A stretch of 5,424 bases of DNA. Origin: Dehalococcoidales bacterium (GTDB taxonomy: Bacteria > Chloroflexota > Dehalococcoidia > Dehalococcoidales > RBG-16-60-22). Position numbers and translations under genes: made by a program. Shown piece by piece: positions 1-5,424 of the stretch (the stretch's first letter is position 1; each line of letters begins with the position of its first letter). The DNA is taken from NCBI GenBank assembly GCA_016926115.1, contig JAFGPF010000043.1:1-5424 (forward strand), read 5' to 3'. The notes under the pieces were generated by a model. The model was not told where the DNA came from. It worked only from the letters and a program-made list of their open reading frames with translations, and made no database searches.

Positions 1-45
1 CACTATGGCAACCTTACCGTCGACACGATATTTGTTAATATCCAT
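1..45 (-). CDS. Probable short-chain dehydrogenase/reductase, N-terminus only (runs off the window)
   Basis: Only 15 codons are visible, reading MDINKYRVDGKVAIV. A short polar leader followed by a (V/L)xGKVAIV strand is the usual beginning of classical SDR-family NAD(P)-dependent oxidoreductases, just before the TGxxxGxG cofactor loop, which would lie outside the window. The ATG at 43-45 is preceded by a strong Shine-Dalgarno AAGGAGA (51-57) with 5 nt spacing, which supports this start. The gene sits 49 bp downstream of the thiolase stop on the same strand, so it is probably the fourth gene of the acyl-CoA operon. It might reduce or oxidise a hydroxyacyl- or ketoacyl-type substrate, but that rests only on context. 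The family call is likely; the substrate is unknown. Confidence 0.6.
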   Translation of the reverse strand, partial: MDINKYRVDGKVAIV

Positions 46-94
46 GTAATTCTCCTTTGTTCAGTTCTGAAAACCGGCGAATGTTCTCACCGGA

Positions 95-1312
95 TTACTC
101 TACTTTAATTATACAGGCGTTGGCCTGTGCCAGTCCGCCGCAGATAGCGCCCATGGCGTAGCCGCCGCCCCTCCGCCGCAGTTCGTACATCAGGTTCATG
201 ATGAGTCTGGCGCCGCTGGCGGTATTGGGGTGCCCGATGGCGATGGCGCTGCCGTTGATGTTCATTTTTTTCTTCAGCTCTTTGTATTTAGCGTCGTCGT
301 TATCGACAGCCAGCTTCATCGATACCAGCGGCACGCAGGCAAAGGCCTCGTTAATCTCCCCGCAGGCCATATCGTCGAGGGTCATGTCGGCCTTTTTAAG
401 GATTTTCTTCATGGCGTAGCCGGGGCCCTCCGGCATGCGGCTGGCGTTGATGGCGACAGATACCGAGGCGACTACCGTAGCCAGGACTTCCAGCCCGAGT
501 TCTTCCGCCTTCTTACGCGTCATGACCAGTATCGCCGTGGCGCCGTCGTTCAGACCTGGCGCGTTGCCGGCCGTAATAGCGCGGGTCTCGTAGACGGGTT
601 TCAGGCTGGCGAGCCTCTCCAGGGTAGTATTGGCGCGGTACTGCTCGTCGATATCCAGCGTTACGGGGTCGCCCTTTGCCTGGGGGATTTCCAGAGGCAT
701 GATTTCTTCCTTGAACTTGCCCGCGTTCCAGGCTTCCCCGTAGTTCTGGTGACTGCGGAAAGCCCACTCGTCCTGCTCCTGCCGGTCTATCTTATACTCG
801 TAAGCCACGTTATCGCTGTCCACCGATACCGGGTTGAAGTCCTTGTAGCCGAGGGCGTACAGCGGGTCTTCCATCTTGACATCGCCTAGGCGGAAGCCGC
901 CGAATCTCACTCCCCTGACGACAAGCGGCGACTGCCCGAAGGAGGTAGCGCCACCGCAGATAGCCGTCTCAATCTCGCCGGCTTTCATTTCCAGGGCGGC
1001 CAGCCTGACGGCGTTCATCGCCGAGACGCATGCCATGTCGAAGGAAATGGATACCGTCTCGTGGGGAATACCGGCCCTGATGAGGGACTGTCTTCCCGCC
1101 ACCGGCGTGTACGGGTCGCGGCATGCCGACGTATCGCCGACCCCCCAGAAAACCTCGTCCACCGTGTCCGGACTTACGTTTACCCTCTTGAGCACCTCCC
1201 GCATCGGGATAGCACCCAGTTCGTAATAATCGAAGTCCCGCAGCGAACCGCCGAACCTGCCGAACGGTGTCCTTACCGCACTCACAATTACAACATCATT
1301 AGCATCTGCCAT
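95..1312 (-). CDS. Thiolase-family acyl-CoA acetyltransferase, atypical subgroup
   Basis: This 405-residue protein has the usual thiolase length. Thiolases cleave 3-ketoacyl-CoA with CoA to give acetyl-CoA plus a shortened acyl-CoA, or run in reverse to condense two acyl-CoAs, in the cytoplasm. The N-terminal SAVRTPFGRFGGSL (11-24) is typical. The nucleophile is Cys95 in DMACVSAMNA, the NEAF loop is at 321-324, the catalytic His361 lies in AIGHPNTASGAR, and the acid/base Cys391 lies in AICGG. GNAPGLNDGA (249-258) is the standard segment before the C-terminal half. All catalytic residues are therefore present, but their surroundings depart from the common CGSG, GHPLGASG and GGMESMS versions. 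It may therefore prefer an acyl chain other than acetoacetyl-CoA. The ATG at 1310-1312 follows AAAGGAA (1318-1324). It lies 41 bp after the 3-hydroxyacyl-CoA dehydrogenase gene and is almost certainly cotranscribed with it. A lipid-transfer-type thiolase is less likely because NEAF, HP and the second Cys are all kept. Confidence 0.93.
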   Translation of the reverse strand: MADANDVVIVSAVRTPFGRFGGSLRDFDYYELGAIPMREVLKRVNVSPDTVDEVFWGVGDTSACRDPYTPVAGRQSLIRAGIPHETVSISFDMACVSAMNAVRLAALEMKAGEIETAICGGATSFGQSPLVVRGVRFGGFRLGDVKMEDPLYALGYKDFNPVSVDSDNVAYEYKIDRQEQDEWAFRSHQNYGEAWNAGKFKEEIMPLEIPQAKGDPVTLDIDEQYRANTTLERLASLKPVYETRAITAGNAPGLNDGATAILVMTRKKAEELGLEVLATVVASVSVAINASRMPEGPGYAMKKILKKADMTLDDMACGEINEAFACVPLVSMKLAVDNDDAKYKELKKKMNINGSAIAIGHPNTASGARLIMNLMYELRRRGGGYAMGAICGGLAQANACIIKVE

Positions 1313-1353
1313 TTTAATTCCTTTCCCGTTTATGTATATTTAAGCTTAACAGA

Positions 1354-2205
1354 CTATTTCTGCGTATAATCGTAAAAACCGCGGCCCGTCTTGCGCCCCA
1401 GGTCGCCGGAGCGCACCATGTTCTTCAGGAGCGGCGCGGGCATCAGCCTCTCGCCGAAATCGGCGTACATCGTCTCCAGTCCGTGCAGGACCACATCCGC
1501 CCCGGCAAGGTCGCATAGCTCCAGCGGGCCCATGGGATGGTTCAGGCACAGCTTGACGGCTTTATCCACTTCCTCCGGCTTGTTGCCGTCCATGACACAG
1601 AAGAAAGCCTCGTTCATGATGGCGTCCACCAGCCGCGAGACGATGAATCCGGCGTAGTCGCGCGCCTCGCAGGGCTCCTTGCCGATACTCTTGACGTATT
1701 CCTTGGCGGCTTCCAGTGTGTCCTCGGAGGTGTGCCTGCCCGGGATTACCTCCACGCCTTTCATCACCGGCACCGGGTTCATAAAGTGTATGCCGATTAC
1801 CCTTTCCGGTTTCGCGGCAACAGCAGCTATCTCCCCGATTGGTAGCGACGAGGTATTGGTGGCGAGGATGGCGTCGTCCCTGCATATTTCGCTGAGCTGT
1901 TTGAAGATATTCTGCTTTAAATCGATGACTTCCGGGGCCGCCTCGATAACGAGGTCGGCATCCTTGGCGTCGTTCATGTCCAGCGTGGTCTTGATGCGAG
2001 ACATAATCGCCTCTTTTTCGCTTTCCTGCAGGGTGTCCTTCTTTATCATGCGGTCGAGACTCTTCTCGATAGCAGCCATGCCCCTGCTGATGAACTCGTC
2101 CTGGATATCGGACATGGTCACGTTATAGCCCGCCTGGGCGGTTACCTGGGCGATGCCGTTACCCATGGTACCGGCACCAATCACAAACACATTCTTTATC
2201 GCCAC
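1354..2205 (-). CDS. hbd: 3-hydroxyacyl-CoA (3-hydroxybutyryl-CoA) dehydrogenase
   Basis: This 283-residue cytoplasmic enzyme has the length of the short, single-function Hbd/PaaH group. It would oxidise (S)-3-hydroxyacyl-CoA to 3-ketoacyl-CoA with NAD+, or do the reverse. The N-terminal Rossmann fold shows GAGTMG (10-15), and Asp33 at the end of the second strand suggests NAD(H) preference. ATNTSS (115-120) supplies Ser119. HFMNP starts with His140, paired with Glu152. These match Ser137, His158 and Glu170 of the human enzyme with the same spacing. The C-terminal domain shows NHPMGPLELCDLAG (222-235) and GRKTGRGFYDY (270-280). The one odd point is GFIVSR (186-191): Ser190 occupies the place of the conserved Asn208. 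The start is GTG, set by a perfect AAGGAGG (2214-2220) 8 nt upstream. It follows the enoyl-CoA hydratase gene after a 134-bp gap that carries a repeat. Chain-length preference cannot be read from the sequence. Confidence 0.94.
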   Translation of the reverse strand: MAIKNVFVIGAGTMGNGIAQVTAQAGYNVTMSDIQDEFISRGMAAIEKSLDRMIKKDTLQESEKEAIMSRIKTTLDMNDAKDADLVIEAAPEVIDLKQNIFKQLSEICRDDAILATNTSSLPIGEIAAVAAKPERVIGIHFMNPVPVMKGVEVIPGRHTSEDTLEAAKEYVKSIGKEPCEARDYAGFIVSRLVDAIMNEAFFCVMDGNKPEEVDKAVKLCLNHPMGPLELCDLAGADVVLHGLETMYADFGERLMPAPLLKNMVRSGDLGRKTGRGFYDYTQK

Positions 2206-2213
2206 AGTATCAA

Positions 2214-2220
2214 CCTCCTT
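2214..2220 (-). promoter_or_regulatory. Strong Shine-Dalgarno site for hbd
   Basis: AAGGAGG, read on the minus strand, ends 8 nt before the GTG at 2203-2205. It fixes the GTG start and would allow efficient independent translation of hbd downstream of the hairpin repeat. Confidence 0.85.
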
Positions 2221-2244
2221 GTATTAATATTTCATCCACAATAC

Positions 2245-2332
2245 CGTCATCCTGAGCGAAGCGAAGGATCTCGGCGGGGTGGGAGCATATTATCTTTCTT
2301 GCCATTCCACCCCGAGATTCTTCAGAATGACG
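2245..2332. repeat. Imperfect inverted repeat / hairpin-forming intergenic element
   Basis: The left arm (2245-2283) begins CGTCATCCTGAGCG and ends GGGGTGGG. The right arm (2307-2332), read in reverse complement, begins CGTCATTCTGAAG and ends CTCGGGGTGG. The arms agree along nearly all of the shorter one; the left arm carries about 8 extra bases around GCGAAGC and a 2-3 base insertion beside the G run. The loop is about 23 nt. In an RNA read from the minus strand the two C/T mismatches become G-U pairs, so the stem would be stable. No T tract follows the stem in that direction, so it does not look like an intrinsic terminator. The element lies wholly between the hydratase stop and the hbd ribosome-binding site. 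From memory, elements with GAGCGAAGCGAAGGATCT recur in intergenic DNA of some bacterial genomes; that dispersal cannot be shown here. An mRNA-stability or attenuation role is inference. Confidence 0.75.
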
Positions 2333-2339
2333 TCTTTAC

Positions 2340-3122
2340 TTATTTGTTTTTAAACTTGGCTTCCCTTTTCTCCAGGAATGCCTTCATGCCCTCTTTCTGG
2401 TCTTCGGTGGCAAAACAGAGGGCATCGCACCGGGCTTCTATATTGAGCCCGGAGTTGATATCGGTCTCTATGCCGGTCTGGATAGCCAGCTTCGCCATCG
2501 CCAGTACCGGACTGCTCTTGCTCGCCAGCTTTTTCGCCCACTCCATCGCCTCGTCCATCAGGCTCTCCGGCGGGACGACCTTGTTAACCAGGCCCAGGTT
2601 TAAGGCTTCATCGGCCTTAATCATATCGCCGAGGTAAATCATTTCCTTGGCTTTCGCCACGCCGATGAGACGGGGCAGGCGCTGGGTGCCGCAGGCGCCG
2701 GGAATCAGCCCCAGGTTTATCTCCGGCTGGCCGAACCTGGCGCGTTCCGAGGCGATACGCAGGTCGCAGCACATCGCCAGTTCGCAGCCGCCGCCGAGGG
2801 CATAACCGCTTATAGCGGCAATGACCGGCTTGGTAAGGTTATAAATACGGTCGGACGCCTTGCGTATGGTCGCCATGAACTTCTGGGCTTCAATGGGACC
2901 CATGTTCGCCATTTCGGCAACATCCGACCCGGCGGCGAAGGCTTTCTCCCCGCTGCCGGTAATTACCGCCACGCGTACTTCGGCATCGTTTTCAATCGAT
3001 TCGAAAACGTCGTAAAGCTCGTTGTAGACGTCGCTGTTGAGGGCGTTTAATGCTTCCGGGCGGTTGAGGGTAACCTTGGCGATGCCATCGGCTTTCTCGT
3101 AGAGTATGGTCTTGTAAGTCAC
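2340..3122 (-). CDS. crt: Enoyl-CoA hydratase / crotonase
   Basis: With the start chosen here the protein has 260 residues, the normal length for bacterial crotonases. It would add water across a trans-2-enoyl-CoA such as crotonyl-CoA to give the (S)-3-hydroxyacyl-CoA, as a soluble cytoplasmic oligomer. The substrate-side motif [11 protein letters not shown] lies at 20-30, the oxyanion-hole segment [10 protein letters not shown] at 62-71, and [12 protein letters not shown] at 106-117 with catalytic Glu114. [13 protein letters not shown] at 130-142 carries the second catalytic Glu134. The 20-residue spacing of the two Glu equals that of Glu144 and Glu164 in rat hydratase, so true hydratase activity is expected rather than another crotonase-fold reaction. 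The GTG at 3120-3122 is preferred over a GTG 45 bp upstream because GAGGAG (3131-3136) lies 8 nt before it and homology begins at its second residue. It is the first gene of the minus-strand unit, with a promoter about 100 bp upstream. Whether it serves butyrate-type metabolism or longer chains is not determined. Confidence 0.93.
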   Translation of the reverse strand: MTYKTILYEKADGIAKVTLNRPEALNALNSDVYNELYDVFESIENDAEVRVAVITGSGEKAFAAGSDVAEMANMGPIEAQKFMATIRKASDRIYNLTKPVIAAISGYALGGGCELAMCCDLRIASERARFGQPEINLGLIPGACGTQRLPRLIGVAKAKEMIYLGDMIKADEALNLGLVNKVVPPESLMDEAMEWAKKLASKSSPVLAMAKLAIQTGIETDINSGLNIEARCDALCFATEDQKEGMKAFLEKREAKFKNK

Positions 3123-3130
3123 GGTCTTAT

Positions 3131-3136
3131 CTCCTC
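3131..3136 (-). promoter_or_regulatory. Shine-Dalgarno site that decides the hydratase start
   Basis: GAGGAG on the minus strand lies 8 nt upstream of the GTG at 3120-3122. The alternative upstream GTG (3165-3167) has no comparable site, so the shorter 260-residue protein is favoured. Confidence 0.8.
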
Positions 3137-3225
3137 TCTGTTCGCTTGGATGATTCGGATAGCGCACCTGTTCTCATCGAATTGAGACTAAGGGGACCGG
3201 ATTTGAGAAGAAAAATTCCTCTAAT

Positions 3226-3255
3226 AGTTTAAGCTAACGGACTCTTACGTGTCAA
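3226..3255 (-). promoter_or_regulatory. Sigma-70-type promoter for the acyl-CoA operon
   Basis: Read on the minus strand, a perfect TTGACA -35 box (3250-3255) is followed after 18 nt by TAAACT (3226-3231), which matches the TATAAT consensus at four of six positions. Transcription would begin near 3219, leaving a leader of about 97 nt before the hydratase GTG. No other unit on this strand lies upstream within the window. It is recognised by consensus only, but position and orientation are right. Confidence 0.65.
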
Positions 3256-3257
3256 GG

Positions 3258-3343
3258 CGGGACGGCTGTCGTACCGGCCCCTCCCCCCAGATTGACAATA
3301 CGTCGCGGCGTTCGGTAAACTTATTTAATTATAAGCCGTCCCG
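3258..3343. repeat. 10-bp perfect inverted repeat bracketing the tldD promoter
   Basis: CGGGACGGCT at 3258-3267 is repeated in inverted orientation as AGCCGTCCCG at 3334-3343, with centres 76 bp apart. The left half lies between the two divergent -35 boxes; the right half lies in the tldD leader, just before the ribosome-binding site. Paired protein-binding sites or chance are both possible. A transcript hairpin is less likely, because the left half lies upstream of the predicted tldD start site and would not be transcribed in that direction. Confidence 0.4.
3292..3321 (+). promoter_or_regulatory. Sigma-70-type promoter for tldD-tldE
   Basis: A perfect TTGACA -35 box (3292-3297) is followed after 18 nt by TAAACT (3316-3321) and then an AT-rich stretch. 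Transcription would start near 3328, giving a short leader of about 40 nt to the tldD ATG. The hexamers and spacing are identical to those of the promoter facing the other way. Confidence 0.65.
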
Positions 3344-3353
3344 TTTTCCCATT

Positions 3354-3358
3354 GAGGA
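3354..3358 (+). promoter_or_regulatory. Shine-Dalgarno site that decides the tldD start
   Basis: GAGGA lies 8 nt before the ATG at 3367-3369. A TTG codon in the same frame at 3352 overlaps this site and is therefore an unlikely start. Confidence 0.75.
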
Positions 3359-3366
3359 CATTTATT

Positions 3367-4743
3367 ATGCCGGACATTGATACCATCGCCCGCAGCCTGA
3401 CCGGAGAGATTAAAAAGTCCCGTGCGGACTACTCTGAAGCGCGCCTGGAGGAAAGCCAGACCAGCCATATCACCTACCGTGGCAAGGGGTTGGAATCCAT
3501 CGGCAGGGCTACCGCCGCCGGCGGCAACGTACGCGCCCTGGTCAAGGGGGGCTGGGGGTTCACCAGCTTCAACAGATTCGATAATGTCCCCGACCGCGTG
3601 GAACTGGCGGCGGAGCAGGCGCGGTCCGCCGGCAACAGTAAAAGCAAGCTCGCGGAAATAGAACCCGCGGTCGACGACGTGCCGGGCGGGGTGGCTAAAA
3701 ACCCCGTGGAAATACCCCTGGCGGAAAAGAAAAAACTCCTCGATGAATATAACGAAATCATCTGGAGCATTCCGCAGATACAGACCTCCACCATCGGCTA
3801 CTCGGACAGTCACAAGAGGGTGGTCTTTCTTAACTCGGAGGGCAGCTTCATCACCCAGGAACGCGCCGATGTTTCACTCCGGCTGACGGCTATCGCCGCC
3901 AGGGACGGCGAGGTACAGCAGGTGGGACTGAGCCTGGGCAGCTTGGGAGACTTCTCTTCCATACAAGGACTCCATAAGCAGGTGGAGGAGATGGCGAAGC
4001 ACGCCGTGGAGCTGCTGACGGCCCCGCAGGCGAAGGGCGGCGAATACACGGTGGTTCTCGACCCCGTCCTGGCGGGCGTCTTCGTGCACGAGGCCTTCGG
4101 GCATTTGTCCGAGTCCGATTTCGTCTACGAGAACGACCGCCTGCGCGATGTTATGAAACTGGGCAAGCAGTTCGGCGTTAAGGATTTGAATATCGTCGAT
4201 TCCGCCGCTGAGCCGGGACTGCGCGGCAGCTATAAATACGACGACGAAGGCACCCTGGCCGTCAAGACCTACCTCATCCGGGAAGGCAAGCTCGTCGGGC
4301 GGCTGCACTCGCGGGAGACCGCCGCTAAAATGAAGGAAAAGCCCACCGGCAACGCCCGCGCCATCAACTACCGCTACCCGCCCATCGTCCGCATGACCAA
4401 TACCTACATCGAGCCGCGCGATATGTCCTTCGATGATATCATCGCCGATATCAAAGAGGGAATTTACGCCAAAAACTGGTACGGCGGCATGACCAGCATG
4501 GAGATGTTCACTTTCTCCGCCGGAGAGGCGTACATGATACGCAACGGTAAAATCGCCGGGACGCTGCGACCCGTCATGCTTACCGGCAACGTGTTCAGCA
4601 CGCTGAAAAATATCGACGCCATCGGCAACGACCTCGATATGAACCAGGGCGGCGGCTGCGGCAAGGGGGGCCAGTCGCCCCTCCCCGTTTCCAACGGCAG
4701 TCCCCATATCCGCATCCGGCAGTGCCTGGTCGGAGGCAATTAA
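3367..4743 (+). CDS. tldD: TldD-type zinc metalloprotease subunit
   Basis: The 458-residue product is close to the usual TldD length (E. coli TldD has about 480). TldD is the catalytic half of the TldD/TldE heterodimeric cytosolic protease, known for trimming unfolded peptides, maturing microcin B17 and degrading the CcdA antitoxin in E. coli. The zinc motif is HEAFGH (241-246), giving His241, Glu242 and His246. The third ligand, Cys431, lies in GGGCGKGGQ (428-436) near the C-terminus. GSYKYDDEG (287-295), RMTNTYIEP (342-350) and the closing SNGSPHIRIR (442-451) are further family signatures. The N-terminal part (about 1-210) is the substrate-tunnel domain that resembles TldE. No signal peptide or membrane segment is seen. 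The stop codon overlaps the next start (TAATG), indicating translational coupling with tldE. It is intact with every catalytic residue; its natural substrate here is unknown. Confidence 0.95.
   Translation: MPDIDTIARSLTGEIKKSRADYSEARLEESQTSHITYRGKGLESIGRATAAGGNVRALVKGGWGFTSFNRFDNVPDRVELAAEQARSAGNSKSKLAEIEPAVDDVPGGVAKNPVEIPLAEKKKLLDEYNEIIWSIPQIQTSTIGYSDSHKRVVFLNSEGSFITQERADVSLRLTAIAARDGEVQQVGLSLGSLGDFSSIQGLHKQVEEMAKHAVELLTAPQAKGGEYTVVLDPVLAGVFVHEAFGHLSESDFVYENDRLRDVMKLGKQFGVKDLNIVDSAAEPGLRGSYKYDDEGTLAVKTYLIREGKLVGRLHSRETAAKMKEKPTGNARAINYRYPPIVRMTNTYIEPRDMSFDDIIADIKEGIYAKNWYGGMTSMEMFTFSAGEAYMIRNGKIAGTLRPVMLTGNVFSTLKNIDAIGNDLDMNQGGGCGKGGQSPLPVSNGSPHIRIRQCLVGGN
4732..4736 (+). promoter_or_regulatory. 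Shine-Dalgarno site for tldE
   Basis: GGAGG lies inside the last codons of tldD, 6 nt before the ATG at 4743-4745. It supports this start and coupled translation of the two subunits. Confidence 0.8.
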
Positions 4744-5424
4744 TGGAGCAAATCCTGTCAAGCGCTAAAAAGGTCGCGGAAGAAGCGGAAGTCTTCGAGG
4801 TCTCCTCGGAAGAAACGCAGGTCAGGTTCGAAGCTAACCGACTCAAACAATTACAGACCAACCAGACCACGAGCGTCGCCCTGCGCATTATCAAGGGCGG
4901 GAGAATCGGCTACGCCACCACCACCGGTATAGGCGACGCGGACGAACTGGTCGGGAACGCCGTGGAAACCGCCGAGTTCGGCACGGTCGCCCGGTTCCGG
5001 ATGCCGGATTTAAAGAAATGCCCTGAGGTATCCGTTTACGACCCCGCCGTGGAGTCCGTGCCTATTAAAGAGATGATTGACCTCGGCGGGGAAATGATTA
5101 CCGCCGTAACCTCTCATACGAAGGGTATCATGTGCGAGGCTGGTGTCAGCCGGGGCGTTATCTCCGTTCGCATCGTTAATTCCCGCGGCGGGCAGGCGGA
5201 ATACCGCAAGAGCTTTTTCAGCCTGGATATCGAGGGCAATCTGATAGAAGCAACGGACATGCTGTTTGTCGGGGAGAGCGATAGCTCTTGCCACCCCCTG
5301 GAGGAATCTAAAAAAGTTACTGATTTGGTATTGCGCCAGTTGGACCTGGCAAAGCACCGCGCCAAATCCCCGACCCGGAAAATGCCGGTGGTCTTTACAT
5401 CCAACGGCGTCGGCAGCGCCCTTA
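4743..5424 (+). CDS. tldE: TldE/PmbA-family protease subunit, C-terminus beyond the window
   Basis: The frame is open from the ATG at 4743 to the window end, giving 227 residues and no stop, about half of the roughly 450 usual for TldE (PmbA). The protein pairs with TldD, contributing to the closed chamber but not the metal site. Visible family features are FEANRLKQLQTNQTTSVALR (29-48), KGGRIGYATTTG (51-62), the A-FG segment at 77-80, and SRGG (147-150) followed by YRKSFFS. The last visible stretch, MPVVFTSNGVGSAL (214-227), aligns with TVVLDPVLAGVF (228-239) of the upstream TldD, so the sequence stops where TldD would show its HExxxH. Absence of the zinc motif is expected for TldE but cannot be confirmed here. 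The gene overlaps the tldD stop by one base, the normal arrangement of a two-subunit operon. A second TldD paralogue is the main alternative. Confidence 0.9.
   Translation, partial: MEQILSSAKKVAEEAEVFEVSSEETQVRFEANRLKQLQTNQTTSVALRIIKGGRIGYATTTGIGDADELVGNAVETAEFGTVARFRMPDLKKCPEVSVYDPAVESVPIKEMIDLGGEMITAVTSHTKGIMCEAGVSRGVISVRIVNSRGGQAEYRKSFFSLDIEGNLIEATDMLFVGESDSSCHPLEESKKVTDLVLRQLDLAKHRAKSPTRKMPVVFTSNGVGSAL

Noticed and set aside
230..889. Plus-strand open frame of 219 codons
   Set aside because: It lies antisense to the thiolase gene, has no Shine-Dalgarno site and no recognisable motif.
1341..1348. TAAGCTTA palindrome between the thiolase and hbd genes
   Set aside because: Eight-base palindromes are expected by chance, and nothing nearby suggests an operator.
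2245..2332. The hairpin repeat considered as an intrinsic terminator
   Set aside because: No T tract follows the stem in the direction of the operon, and hbd has no evident promoter of its own after it.
3123..3167. A 15-residue N-terminal extension of the hydratase starting at an upstream GTG
   Set aside because: It has no ribosome-binding site, shows no homology to crotonases, and the GAGGAG inside this stretch serves the downstream GTG.
3278..3288. C-rich run between the promoters (G-rich on the minus strand), considered as a G-quadruplex
   Set aside because: Only two clear G runs (four and six) are present, so four tracts cannot be made without poor pairs.
3352..3366. TTG start adding five residues to TldD
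   Set aside because: The TTG overlaps the GAGGA ribosome-binding site of the ATG at 3367.
3874..4761. Long open frame on the minus strand (295 codons)
   Set aside because: It lies antisense to tldD, whose zinc motif and family signatures are clear. The frame is open because of GC-rich codon use, and its translation shows no recognisable domain.

Overview
The window looks like ordinary bacterial chromosome with moderately high GC, tightly packed genes and strong Shine-Dalgarno sites. It holds two divergently transcribed units. No taxonomic marker is present. The gene content (an anaerobe-type acyl-CoA cluster and a TldD/TldE pair) together with an intergenic repeat carrying GAGCGAAGCGAAGGATCT would fit a Chloroflexota (Dehalococcoidia-like) or other anaerobic environmental bacterium. 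That assignment is an inference with low confidence.

Left unit, minus strand, read from about 3220 down to 1: enoyl-CoA hydratase (2340-3122), 3-hydroxyacyl-CoA dehydrogenase (1354-2205), thiolase (95-1312), then the first 15 codons of a probable short-chain dehydrogenase (1-45). The first three genes lie in the order of the reactions: hydration of an enoyl-CoA, oxidation of the 3-hydroxyacyl-CoA, and thiolytic cleavage of the 3-ketoacyl-CoA. Run backwards, they would convert two acetyl-CoA to crotonyl-CoA. No acyl-CoA dehydrogenase, CoA transferase or regulator is visible. A hairpin-forming intergenic repeat (2245-2332) separates the first two genes. The dehydrogenase has Ser where the family has a catalytic-site Asn, and the thiolase has unusual sequence around its catalytic residues.

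Right unit, plus strand: a complete TldD-type metalloprotease gene (3367-4743), overlapping by one base a TldE/PmbA-type partner gene (4743 to the window end, truncated). The pair would form the TldD/TldE protease.

Between the units, 3123-3366 holds two back-to-back promoters, each reading TTGACA-N18-TAAACT, and a perfect 10-bp inverted repeat that brackets the tldD promoter. No RNA gene, CRISPR array, insertion sequence or intrinsic terminator was seen. No clearly new system was found. The points most worth checking are the Asn-to-Ser change, the unusual thiolase, the repeat and the matched divergent promoters.
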